Part shown: positions 28,801 through 35,345 of the stretch, in pieces | How positions within the stretch are numbered: position 1 is the first letter of the stretch | Layout of the letters: every line of letters begins with the position of its first letter | NCBI RefSeq assembly: GCF_027533645.1 | Contig: NZ_JAQAGY010000029.1 | Location: 1-64,000, forward strand | Reading direction: 5' to 3' | DNA from: Paenibacillus caseinilyticus | GTDB lineage: Bacteria; Bacillota; Bacilli; Paenibacillales; NBRC-103111 | Length of the DNA: 64,000 nucleotides | Made by a program: the position numbers and the translations under genes | Notes under the pieces: generated by a model | What the model was told of the DNA's origin: nothing | The model's database searches: none | The model's input: only the letters and a program-made list of their open reading frames with translations

Positions 28801-31081
28801 CGCAGGAGTCTGGATGACGGATACCCATACAGGCAGCTTCGAAGTGCGGGCGCTGGACGAAGAGGGGCCAACCGCTGCTGCCGATGAAGTGAGTGCGGAA
28901 GGCGAAGGCTCGATCCTCCGCATCACATTCAACGAGAAGCTCGGCGGGATCGTGGATGCGGCGAAGTTCACGCTGAACGGGAGCAGGGACCGCATCGTGT
29001 CTGCGGTGAAGGCGTTGAAGCCGAATCCGGCAGGTGAGCAGTTGTCCGCGGATGGAGAATACGAACGAACGGTGGTTCTCACCTTGAGCGATCCGCTGGC
29101 TCCGGGAACCGAAGCCCAGCTCGGCATCTTGGCCGGAGCAGTCACGGATGCGGCTGGCAACGGAGCGGCAGAGAAGACGCTGAAGGCAGTGAATACGGCC
29201 GGCGCGTCCCGCAATGCGGCGCTCGCTTCGCTGGCTGTAGAGGAAGGTGCGCTAACACCGGCTTTTGACCCATCGGTACGGTCCTACAAGGTTCAGGTTC
29301 CTCAAGCGGCAGAGACAGTGACTCTGACAGCATCCCTGGCAGATGCGTCGGCCCGGCTGGTAATCGACGGGACGGCGGCGGCGAACGGTGCACGCAGAAC
29401 GGTACAGATTCCAAGCACGGGTTCCATCGCGGTTCGGGTAACCGCAGCGGACGGTGTGACTGTGCGGGAGTACAGCGTGGAGGTTGTCCGCGGGGCCACG
29501 GATCCGCTGGGAACCGAGGCGGCCTTGTCGGCGCTGGAGGTCACGCCGGGCACGCTGTCGCCGGTGTTTGATCCGGCAGTGGAGACGTACGCCGTCGAAG
29601 TCGCGGCGAATGCCACTGAGCTGCAGGTGACAGCGACGGCCAAAGATCCGCAGGCGAAGAGTGTGAGCATCGCCGGTGAAGCCGCCGTGAGCGGCACGGC
29701 CAAGACTGTGGCCATCCCGGCGGGAGGCCAGATCGAAGTCGTGGTCACCGCCGAGGACGGCGCAGCGAAGCGGACGTATAAGATTGCGGTGAACCGCGAG
29801 ACGGATACGGGCGGCGGCAGCGGAGGAGATAACAGCGGGAATGGCGGCAGTACAGGATCCTCCGGCGGAGGATCCACGCCTCCAGCCCAGCCGGTACTGA
29901 CGCAGGCAGAAGCGTTCACCAGCGCGAGCGGGGGTACTGGGCTCCGCATTACGCTGCGGAGCGATGCCATTGCCTCCGCCTTGCTGGCAGGAGCGGACGG
30001 GCAAAAGCAGCTGCTCGTCGAAGTGAAAGAGCAGGCGGAGGAATATGTGCTGCAGCTCTCGGCAGACACGCTTGCGAAGCTGACGGAGAGCCATGCCGGC
30101 GTCGTCTTCCGGACGGCAGCTGGGCTGCAGGCCTCCATACCGCCGGCCCTGCTGGCCACGGTACAGCTGCCGGCAGGAGCTTATCTGAACTTCTCCCTGG
30201 GCGCGGTCTCCGCCGCCGAGCAGAAGGCAGTCTTTGCAGCAGCGGCCCGTCAGAGCGACGCGCTGCAGCCTTCCGGGCAAGCGGTGAAGGTTGCCTGGGA
30301 GATGGTGCACGAGCAGAAGGCAGCCCAGCTGGCCTTTGGTCATCCCGTGGTGGTGGAACTGCCGGTGGTGGAGAGCAGGCAGGAGGCGGTCTACCGGTAT
30401 GACCCGGCAGACGCCAAGTGGGCCTTCGTCTGGAACCAGCAGCGGGTATCCGGCAGCAGGGCTGCCATCGAGGCAGCTTCCTCCGGTACGTATGCAGTCA
30501 TGGCCTATGCCGATCCATTCGGCGATACTACAGGACACTGGGCGTCAACCGATATTGGCTGGATGGCCCGCCGGCTGCTCGTCAGCGGAGCGGCTCCGGG
30601 AGCGTTCCACCCAGATCGACCGGTCACCCGGGCGGAGTTCGCCGCGCTGCTCGTCCGGGCACTGGATCTGAAGCCGATAGCTGCACCAGGCTATCAAGGA
30701 TTCAGCGATGTTCCGGAGGACGCATGGTATGCGGCTGATGTAAGAACAGCCGCGGAGGCAGGGCTGCTCCAGGGTGTTGCGGATCACCGCTTTGCGCCCG
30801 ATGCATGGATCACCCGGGAGCAGATGGCGGTGCTGATCTGGCGGGCGAATCTGTACCTGCGGGAAGCCGCTCGGCAGCAGGAGGCAACAGCCGAAGCGCT
30901 GCAGCAGTTCAAAGACCAGGGAAGCATCTCCTCCTGGGCTGAAGCTGCCGCTGCCGCTGCGATGGAAGCCGGCCTGATCCAGGGCACCGCAGCGGATACG
31001 TTTGAGCCGCAAGGCTCAGCAACCCGTGCGCAGGCTGCCGTGATGATCAAGCGGCTGCTTCAGCTGGGGAGCGGACAATAA
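22883..31081 (+). CDS. Giant secreted multidomain surface protein with three SLH domains
   Basis: 2,732 residues. Signal peptide MKRKRSRLWKRG plus a hydrophobic core, with cleavage near residue 30-33 (AAAA-VG). Then: six PD40/WD40-like repeats (SADGRYIAF type, about 105-400), a fibronectin-III domain (about 506-586), carboxypeptidase-regulatory-like beta domains (about 790-970), further beta domains, a hydrophobic Gly/Ala segment (about 1690-1743), an acidic-then-basic run DEDEDEKKKRKRKK (about 1757-1770), a DPSGFVYEAVP motif (about 1780-1790), two SbsA Ig-like domains (about 1876-2106), two cadherin-like beta-sandwich domains (about 2106-2306), a Gly/Ser linker and three SLH domains (about 2546-2728). 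SLH domains bind pyruvylated wall polymer, so it should sit on the surface; adhesion or matrix function is inference. It has its own terminator. Confidence 0.9.
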   Translation: MKRKRSRLWKRGTALLLAATMVLGDLGAAAAVGPEQTDLSSIHTADTVMNAVYGPEGGGSINPLPPVPFVPEPVTAGEPLSWNLLTKIDRSKIPSIYHPEDQVLKMSADGRYIAFKRLELVTEEPAHVNQMITVYDRKTGAMDDIQSPSNSLLNDEVLYFDLSSDARYVAFSYKNSTEDWKERTKVYLYDRETRNLTPITTVEGSTDSRDGTDRVAISADGRYVAFDSDAPGIVPEDNDDLRDVFVYDRERAATKRISTQPGMGEYDLGDSEAPSISADGRYIAFQSDAKFVEKDTYGQRNIYVYDREDSSARPQLASMGAGGTAGEGDSTLPSISADGSVIAYESRAENLDPGDTNEVKDIFVYHRNTLATKRISLAEGGIPFNRESLSPSISRDGRYVGFHLDYVSVEDTDDDHDNDEENDIPEQAYVADVASQTAYQVAVPQAPYPLVQPSQSPLVGDGGKLVAYLSEYLYSYGSGSEGIPFPGIFIAEKGEAPAWPAGSKLEASNHTNNSVALSWPDAVDASGVLGYHVYQDGKNIGYVEHRGAGSSTFTAQGLLPGIESEFQVEAVNTAYRESYGGPTYKLGSGGGENPAGGLRVQWDVEEMRNGLAFPGSKVGITAYGEPGKQAEAALTYIAWENETEQDTRTVPITLTESAPGTYTGWWKMENGVSQMTSLNVRLTDPAKPGTILEKPADGFPVSVAGAVKLTFTNPSGASLAGSMLTASSRQYGEQITLLPNSDAYVVNGLYPGKDYSFTLRSPDGRHTWGKLEQVQAAGGKVSTAGMNIEQPANIRFQVVDPTGQPVSGVEVQLFGPDQSYIDASSTYGDGWTPWTDYLKAGDSVTAKVNIGDRMYDQPANQDILLKPGTNEPVIKLRAPGEGVLEGFVKGPDGKGVRNAYVTSTQTFKGQPVVRRARTNLEGAYRLSLLKGEAKMEVVETSYLYSTAGPVTAQVTEGGTTTLDLAVKQPGKGVVNTEVRLKYLEDTDFGPPVNMEEMAFLTRIESKRGWMSGYFQNAHQFYGSPGDTVSVCVTGSIPAYMTSCTDVVLDQNSNATAKLFLEEKGARIQGKLAQTHHRWVSGGLYKLQEQGYRSASSYLSDNDFEGDGSFHINVPEAGTYVMELSGALPGSPLKYEYATVQFTVSDRQILQVGSVSFSSKSYFSNYYGNYYNAVSSRIAPGGTVTLRAGYKNSSSVDASEVKLLIDIPEGTTPVKDAAGRIVVSGVQLAVDPVLDGQTLILPVGTVAQKQSGTLSFQLKVDPAFNKSSAKSSARIRATMGAEPIEESIGSILLDAPLVTLEAPERVSRPADSSTPVLKLSGVAPAGSQVKVYDGKLLLGSVAASGTGFWLLAAQDLPDLGDPGVHAIRAEVDSGAVKLQSPVSYVHYDTVKPQLLELAMAQAPEGRWVTLNLREGIPNLPYTVVPGNPFQFELKFDKPDEVENVEIYLEGQSGEPVKAVREGGIFRALTPTDKGALGAIYVDYDVKPKPFVLDDKQPTLEELRETLPPAMRDFVAEVTSPFELQDGKYAGTVQMTFPQLPGLKITEKLSISPDAKYTASPQEIELAQRSGLPMLNGSVRVTETGDGFKTVTSGYMPMKLLFPSGIPGSLKSALAAKVRALAADEGPDFGTLADVSVETYVQYGEGGEDAGTVYKIKKQYEDSMEFAEKINKIAYKVEASGMDCIQELPTTVKQAGKALVAVVGGEIGKVALGAWTGAMGLTGPGAIAAAGASAVIEDKIDNYVDEQIDSIGTGYNQCRDEDEDEKKKRKRKKIARLRWIYDPSGFVYEAVPANRLSGVKATVLYQQPATKEWVVWDAGPYEQVNPHNTDDQGKYGWDVPEGKWKVVWEKDGYETKSSAELDVPPPHTEVNAGLVSYAAPKVQSVTGVSGSAGSYVDIELSKYVKVTDAAAAAQAITVTGPDGPLEGSISFVQPVDNPADPDGADLSKIIRFTSKTALKLGAGYGVKVTAGFQSYAGVWMTDTHTGSFEVRALDEEGPTAAADEVSAEGEGSILRITFNEKLGGIVDAAKFTLNGSRDRIVSAVKALKPNPAGEQLSADGEYERTVVLTLSDPLAPGTEAQLGILAGAVTDAAGNGAAEKTLKAVNTAGASRNAALASLAVEEGALTPAFDPSVRSYKVQVPQAAETVTLTASLADASARLVIDGTAAANGARRTVQIPSTGSIAVRVTAADGVTVREYSVEVVRGATDPLGTEAALSALEVTPGTLSPVFDPAVETYAVEVAANATELQVTATAKDPQAKSVSIAGEAAVSGTAKTVAIPAGGQIEVVVTAEDGAAKRTYKIAVNRETDTGGGSGGDNSGNGGSTGSSGGGSTPPAQPVLTQAEAFTSASGGTGLRITLRSDAIASALLAGADGQKQLLVEVKEQAEEYVLQLSADTLAKLTESHAGVVFRTAAGLQASIPPALLATVQLPAGAYLNFSLGAVSAAEQKAVFAAAARQSDALQPSGQAVKVAWEMVHEQKAAQLAFGHPVVVELPVVESRQEAVYRYDPADAKWAFVWNQQRVSGSRAAIEAASSGTYAVMAYADPFGDTTGHWASTDIGWMARRLLVSGAAPGAFHPDRPVTRAEFAALLVRALDLKPIAAPGYQGFSDVPEDAWYAADVRTAAEAGLLQGVADHRFAPDAWITREQMAVLIWRANLYLREAARQQEATAEALQQFKDQGSISSWAEAAAAAAMEAGLIQGTAADTFEPQGSATRAQAAVMIKRLLQLGSGQ

Positions 31082-31100
31082 ATAACACTGTGAAGGAATG

Positions 31101-31145
31101 ACAGCCGGGCAGGGACATATCCCCTGCCCGGCTGTTTGTTGTTGC
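31101..31145 (+). terminator. Terminator of the giant SLH protein gene
   Basis: 14-bp hairpin (31101-31114 with 31122-31135) followed by TTGTTGTTG. Confidence 0.85.
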
Positions 31146-31365
31146 CTTCGCGCGGCGCAAGCTTCAAGCCGCTGTTGGAGCGGTAAGGGGCAGCGCCTAT
31201 TCGTATCCTGCCGCTGCCCCGGACCAGAATATTCCCCCCCATTTGAATAAAAATGCACGTTCCAATATTTTACATAATCTATTATGATGGATAGGAACCT
31301 GCCTGAAGAGGGCAGACAGGAAAGGGGGTTACATTACAAAATTACAGAATATGAAAATTAAGGGA

Positions 31366-31397
31366 TTGACTATGACACTAGTGTCATAGTTTACAAT
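31366..31397 (+). promoter_or_regulatory. MerR-type promoter with palindromic operator in a 20-bp spacer
   Basis: -35 TTGACT (31366-31371) and -10 TACAAT (31392-31397) are 20 bp apart. The spacer holds most of a perfect 22-bp palindrome (31369-31390, half-site ACTATGACACT). Overlong spacers with a centred dyad are the hallmark of promoters activated by MerR proteins through DNA untwisting. It lies 25 nt ahead of the merR start codon, so the gene is probably autoregulated and may drive the tRNA-Cys genes too. Confidence 0.85.
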
Positions 31398-31421
31398 TCA
31401 AAAGGCAGGGATAATGAAGCG

Positions 31422-31769
31422 ATGAAAATCAGTGAGCTGTCCGAAAAAACGGGTGTGAGTGTCCGGTGTCTGCGGCACTATGAACAAAAAGGGTTACTCA
31501 CCTCGGACCGGCTGGAAAACAGGTACAGGCATTATGACGGGGCTGCCGTCGACCGTATCAAAACCATTCAATTTTACTTGAGTCTCGGGTTCACGACCGA
31601 ACAGATTGCCGGGTTCCTGAACTGCGTATTGAAGCACCAGGAGGCCTTCTGTACGGAAGTTAAGCCCCTGTACGAAAAGAAGATCCAGGCGTTGACTGTG
31701 GAAATCAAGCAGCTTCTGGAGCTGAAAGCGAGACTCGAAGAACGCTTCAGCCGGCTTGAAAGTTCCTAA
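31422..31769 (+). CDS. MerR family transcriptional regulator
   Basis: 115 residues. An N-terminal winged helix (MKISELSEKTGVSVRCLRHYEQKGLL, wing RYRHYDGAAVDRI) is followed by a helical linker and an antiparallel coiled-coil dimerisation helix (about 80-113), then a short end with no effector domain. Cys residues lie in the recognition helix (about 17) and the C-terminal half (about 68 and 77), but not in a known metal-site pattern, so the ligand is unknown. It starts 25 nt after its palindromic promoter. Two tRNA-Cys genes begin 41 nt after its stop with no terminator between, suggesting one transcript. Close homologues usually sense drugs, thiols or redox stress; the specific signal here is not known. 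Confidence 0.88.
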   Translation: MKISELSEKTGVSVRCLRHYEQKGLLTSDRLENRYRHYDGAAVDRIKTIQFYLSLGFTTEQIAGFLNCVLKHQEAFCTEVKPLYEKKIQALTVEIKQLLELKARLEERFSRLESS

Positions 31770-31810
31770 GCGATAGGCGCAGGATACACAGTAATATAGT
31801 ACGGCACAAT

Positions 31811-31885
31811 GGCGGTGTAGCCAAGCGGTAAGGCGAAGGACCGCAAATCCTTGACCCCTCGGTTCGAATCCAGGCACCGCCTCCA
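31811..31885 (+). tRNA. tRNA-Cys(GCA), copy 1, with a T-stem mismatch
   Basis: 75 nt with CCA. Acceptor GGCGGTG pairs with CACCGCC; anticodon loop CCGCAAA gives GCA; the D loop keeps GG. The T stem CTCGG/CCAGG has a wobble at 50-64 (T-G) and a C-A mismatch at 51-63, while ordinary bacterial tRNA-Cys has a fully paired T stem. Discriminator U73 (T31882), the main CysRS determinant, is present. Confidence 0.93.
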
Positions 31886-31913
31886 TTTTCCCCCGATGCG
31901 TTGATATGCCTAC

Positions 31914-31988
31914 GGCGGTATAGCCAAGCGGTAAGGCAAAGGACCGCAGATCCTTGACCCCTCGGTTCGAATCCAGGTACCGCCTCCA
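31914..31988 (+). tRNA. tRNA-Cys(GCA), copy 2, with the same T-stem mismatch
   Basis: 75 nt with CCA, 28 nt after copy 1. It differs at position 7 and its partner 66 (A-T instead of G-C, a compensating change), at position 26 and at position 38 (loop CCGCAGA). The T stem CTCGG/CCAGG with U50-G64 and C51-A63 is identical to copy 1. The ribosome site of the next gene begins only 14 nt later. Confidence 0.93.
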
Positions 31989-32016
31989 ATTTTATAAACC
32001 AGAGGAGAGAAACTCC

Positions 32017-32904
32017 ATGGAAATGGTAGAGAAGGCAAAGAAGAAAGGATACCATCGGTTTGTTGGCTCGGAAGAGGAACTCTTGGAACTGCTTCGAAAA
32101 GAAGTGGCGAGTGCGGAGCAGCAGGAGTTGGTTATCATGGCCGGCCATTTTATGCTTTTCTTGGATGAAGCTCAGGATTGTCTGGTACCCGGTGTGATGG
32201 AGGAGCAGAAAACCGACCTCATGAAGCAGCGGATCGCGAACCGGGTCGGTATATTCCCGGCTTACACGTGGACCAAAGGCGCCGAACTCGCCAAAGAGTT
32301 CAGCGAACAATTCTCGGATATCAAGTTTCTTCTCCTTATTAACGACTGGCAGTATGTTCCTGAGAAAGGGACGGCTTCCGAGCTTCGCCAGCAATTCTAC
32401 GAACGATTCTCCGAACTTCCTGCGGTTTACATAGAGACATTGCAAGACCAAGGCTTCGGTTCGGAACACATGCTCTCGAGCCGAAAGCATCCCCTCGCCT
32501 TCCCTGAGACCTGGCTGAAATACAGATTCCAAAAAAGCGCCGATAAGCTCGTGAAAGACGGCAAGCTGGAAAAACGGATGGTGGCGGACCGCCCGACCCA
32601 ATCCGAAGTCACATTCCTGGACGAGGAGGGAAATTACAAAACCTTGATTTCCTGCGGCATTACGGGCTGTGCGGGCGAAGTGACCGAGATGATCTCGGAA
32701 GTGCACAAAGCCGGCCATCGCCTTATGGTTGTCTTTGCTCCGGGCGAATGCTATCAACCGGTTCGTACGGGAGTGGAAATCGCTTTGAATCTCTATGGGC
32801 TCAAGGACATGAAGATCATCATCGCGGACCCGGGCGGAAGCGGGGAGATGAGCACGGAAGAAATCTACGAAAAGATGGTGAATTTCTCCGTATTCTACTC
32901 ATAA
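32017..32904 (+). CDS. Uncharacterised protein encoded directly behind tRNA-Cys
   Basis: 295 residues, function not recognised. Soluble alpha/beta pattern: N-terminal helices (about 1-40), a hydrophobic strand ELVIMAGHFMLFL (about 37-49), another at FLLLINDWQYV (about 105-115), and a C-terminal alpha/beta half with CGITGC (about 208-213) and PGECYQP (about 242-248). The paired cysteines and the single later Cys could form a thiol or metal site; this is inference. Start: ATG at 32017 with GAGGAGA 8 nt upstream; an earlier in-frame start would lie inside tRNA-Cys. It is probably co-transcribed with the two tRNA-Cys genes and followed by a cysteine desulfurase. Confidence 0.75.
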   Translation: MEMVEKAKKKGYHRFVGSEEELLELLRKEVASAEQQELVIMAGHFMLFLDEAQDCLVPGVMEEQKTDLMKQRIANRVGIFPAYTWTKGAELAKEFSEQFSDIKFLLLINDWQYVPEKGTASELRQQFYERFSELPAVYIETLQDQGFGSEHMLSSRKHPLAFPETWLKYRFQKSADKLVKDGKLEKRMVADRPTQSEVTFLDEEGNYKTLISCGITGCAGEVTEMISEVHKAGHRLMVVFAPGECYQPVRTGVEIALNLYGLKDMKIIIADPGGSGEMSTEEIYEKMVNFSVFYS

Positions 32905-32908
32905 GAGG

Positions 32909-32933
32909 AAGGGGCTGCCTACCGCAGCCCCTT
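32909..32933 (+). other. Hairpin between the unknown protein and the cysteine desulfurase genes
   Basis: 10-bp perfect stem (32909-32918 with 32924-32933) with a 5-nt loop and no T run behind it. It could be a weak terminator or an RNA-processing/stability element inside an operon. Confidence 0.45.
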
Positions 32934-32962
32934 CAAACCATTCGCGATTGGAGGGGAGATTC

Positions 32963-34111
32963 ATGTCCGTCATTTATTTGGACAACTGCGCTACCACACC
33001 CTGCCGCAGGGAGATCGCGGAGGCGATGACCGCCTATTTCTGTGAGGAGTTCGGCAATCCGTCGTCCCAGCATCTCCTCGGGAAGAAGGCGAAGCATGCG
33101 GTGAACGGAGCGCTGGCCAAGGTGGCCCGTTTCATCGGCGCCGAGCCGGATGAGATCGTATTGACCTCGGGGGCGACCGAGAGCAATAACCTGGCGCTGT
33201 TCGGGGTATTCGATGTCCACGAGAAGAGCCCGGTGAATGCGGTGTTCTGTCCGACCGACCACAAGTCGAGTCTGGATATCGCGAAGGAGCTGCAGCGCCG
33301 CGGCATCGGCGCCCGGTATGCGGAAGTGCAGCGCAACGGGCGCATCTGTCTGGATTCGCTGCAGCCTCTGATCGACGAGCATACCCGGATTCTCAGCATC
33401 GCCTATGTGAATTCGGAGGTCGGTACGATCCAGGAGATCGAGAAGATCGCGCGCCTCTGTGCGGATCGCCACGTCATTCTCCATGTCGATGCCGTCCAGG
33501 CGGCAGGCAAGCTGGAGCTGAATGTGAAAGACTTGGGTATTGGGGCGCTGTCCCTCTCCGCCCACAAAATCTACGGCCCCAAAGGGATTGGGGCGCTGTA
33601 CGTTGATCCTGAGGTGGCGCGGCGCATGAGGCCGATCCTCTTCGGCGGCGGGCAGAACCGGCTGCGGAGCGGAACCCTGCCGACACCGCTGATCGTAGGG
33701 CTCGGCATGGCCTGCGAGATGATCGGACGCGAGCTGGACGAGAACTATGAGGCCGCCGAACGGCTTAGGGATTACTTGGTTCATGCGCTGAGCCTGCACG
33801 TGGATGAGTTTGTACTGACGACGGACTGCACGGTGAGTGTGCCGTATATACTCAATGTGCAGTTCCCGGGCGTAAGTTCGGAGACCTTGGTAACCGGCCT
33901 TCGTGACGTCGCCCTGTCCTCGGGATCGGCGTGCAATTCGGCCAGCCTGGAGCCCTCGTATGTGCTGACGGCGATCGGACTGACGAAGGAGGAGGCGAAC
34001 AGTTCTCTCCGGTTTTGTCTGCATCCCGGCCTCACCTTCGAGGATATCGACCGTGCGGTAGACAGCATCGCGCGGAAGATTCACAGCATGAAATGCATCA
34101 GTACGTTTTGA
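32963..34111 (+). CDS. Cysteine desulfurase (NifS/IscS family)
   Basis: A 382-residue class V aminotransferase-fold PLP enzyme that takes sulfur from cysteine as an enzyme persulfide, releasing alanine. Visible: YLDNCATTP start, TSGATESNN, HVDAVQAAGK with the PLP Asp, SLSAHKIYGPKG with the Schiff-base Lys (about 200), GGGQNRLRSGT, and catalytic Cys in SSGSACNS (about 322). Length fits group I desulfurases. No IscU, TusA, MnmA or ThiI partner is adjacent. ATG at 32963 has GAGGGGAG 5 nt upstream. It lies 58 nt after the tRNA-Cys-linked unknown gene, which suggests a shared cysteine/sulfur role. Confidence 0.92.
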   Translation: MSVIYLDNCATTPCRREIAEAMTAYFCEEFGNPSSQHLLGKKAKHAVNGALAKVARFIGAEPDEIVLTSGATESNNLALFGVFDVHEKSPVNAVFCPTDHKSSLDIAKELQRRGIGARYAEVQRNGRICLDSLQPLIDEHTRILSIAYVNSEVGTIQEIEKIARLCADRHVILHVDAVQAAGKLELNVKDLGIGALSLSAHKIYGPKGIGALYVDPEVARRMRPILFGGGQNRLRSGTLPTPLIVGLGMACEMIGRELDENYEAAERLRDYLVHALSLHVDEFVLTTDCTVSVPYILNVQFPGVSSETLVTGLRDVALSSGSACNSASLEPSYVLTAIGLTKEEANSSLRFCLHPGLTFEDIDRAVDSIARKIHSMKCISTF

Positions 34112-34126
34112 AGAAGGGAATACCCC

Positions 34127-35059
34127 ATGACGGACTATAAAGTAAACCCGTACTTGAAATTAACGCTGGCGATGTGCATGATCGGCAGTTTCATTGTGGT
34201 CAATAAGGTGCTTAGTTCCACGGTTCCCGTCTTCCTGGCTTCGGGTATCCGCCTGTTCATCGGTGCGCTGATCTTGGGAGCCCTGCTGTGGTATAAGGAG
34301 GGCGCCTTCCCCCGGCTGTCGCGCCGGGATTTCCTGATCGTATTCACACAGTCCTTCGTCGGGGTGTTTCTGTTCAGCTTCTGCTTGCTGTACGGGCTGC
34401 GATTCACGAGCGCGGTAGAGAGCGGGATCATCACGAGCACGACGCCGGCGGTGATCGGACTGATATCGTTATTGTGCTTCAAAGAGAAACTATCCCCGCA
34501 CCAGCTCAGCGGGATCTCGCTTGCCTTCGCCGGGGCCTTGGTCATCAACGTATTCGGCATCTTATCGGGCTCCCAGTGGAGCCTCTCTCTCTGGGGCAAC
34601 CTGTTGATCTTCGGGGCGGTAGTCGGCGAAGCGGTATTCATGACGTTCGGCAAGCTTCTCTCGGCCGATCTCAGCCCCCTCGCTTCCGCTGCGATGACGA
34701 GCACGATCGGCTGCGTCCTGTTCCTCCCTTTTGCCGTGTACCAGGCCGCATCCTTCGATCTGCTGTCCGCCACCCCGTTGACATGGGGGCTTCTGGCCTA
34801 TACGGGAGTTGGAGTCACCGTGTTCGCGGTACTTCTTCTGAACCAGGCCATGGTCCAGATTCCGGCAGGCTCGTCGGCGGTCTTCTCCGCGTTGATGCCG
34901 GTAAGCGCGGTTGTTCTCTCGTATGCCGTACTGCATGAACCGATTCATTGGTACCATCTCGTGGGGATCGTGTTCGTGCTCGGGGGAATCTTCACGATTT
35001 CACGGAAGCGGAAAGCGGCCGCGGCGGGAGAGCGGGGGCAGGAATCGGTCCCGCTGTAA
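34127..35059 (+). CDS. EamA/DMT family transporter
   Basis: 310 residues with ten hydrophobic segments in two EamA repeats (about 10-145 and 155-295), the pattern of RhaT/YdcZ-type drug-metabolite exporters. Known members export amino acids or their derivatives, including cysteine pathway metabolites (YdeD/EamA); cysteine export here is inferred only from the neighbours. The C-terminus is a short basic tail. It starts 15 nt after the desulfurase gene, so the two are almost certainly in one operon. Confidence 0.88.
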   Translation: MTDYKVNPYLKLTLAMCMIGSFIVVNKVLSSTVPVFLASGIRLFIGALILGALLWYKEGAFPRLSRRDFLIVFTQSFVGVFLFSFCLLYGLRFTSAVESGIITSTTPAVIGLISLLCFKEKLSPHQLSGISLAFAGALVINVFGILSGSQWSLSLWGNLLIFGAVVGEAVFMTFGKLLSADLSPLASAAMTSTIGCVLFLPFAVYQAASFDLLSATPLTWGLLAYTGVGVTVFAVLLLNQAMVQIPAGSSAVFSALMPVSAVVLSYAVLHEPIHWYHLVGIVFVLGGIFTISRKRKAAAAGERGQESVPL

Positions 35060-35070
35060 AGGAGGAACTC

Positions 35071-35286
35071 CATGCTTCGCTTCGGGCCGGCGGCGCCTGG
35101 GTAGAGGGGACAGCCCGCGATGAAGGCAGCTGCGGGCTGCAGCTTACGTTCCAAGACCCGGACGGGAACAAATTCCAAGCATGGCAGCGGCCCCAGCCGG
35201 AGGGAGCAGGAGAGGGAAAGGCAAGGGAATGGAATATGAACGCTGCCCAAAGAGAATCCCGCTTCAGCAGCGGGTTGCAAGCGTAA
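35071..35286 (+). pseudogene. 5'-truncated VOC (glyoxalase/bleomycin-resistance) family gene
   Basis: The frame from about 35071 reads ASLRAGGAWVEGTARDEG and then LQLTFQDPDGNKFQAWQ, the typical C-terminal third of a vicinal-oxygen-chelate protein, including the metal-proximal DPDGN turn. The N-terminal two thirds are absent; the sequence upstream is the intact EamA gene in another frame. A 44-residue Gly/Glu-rich tail follows to the stop at 35286. It looks like a deletion remnant. Confidence 0.6.
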
Positions 35287-35345
35287 TCGTGCATGTAACG
35301 AAACCGCAGCAATCCCGTGTGGGACGAGGGGAAGAGGCCGTGCGC

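Noticed and set aside
31494-32757. Minus-strand frames containing VPGFEPRGQG-type text across the tRNA-Cys genes
   Set aside because: This text is the reverse reading of tRNA T arms, a known annotation artefact.
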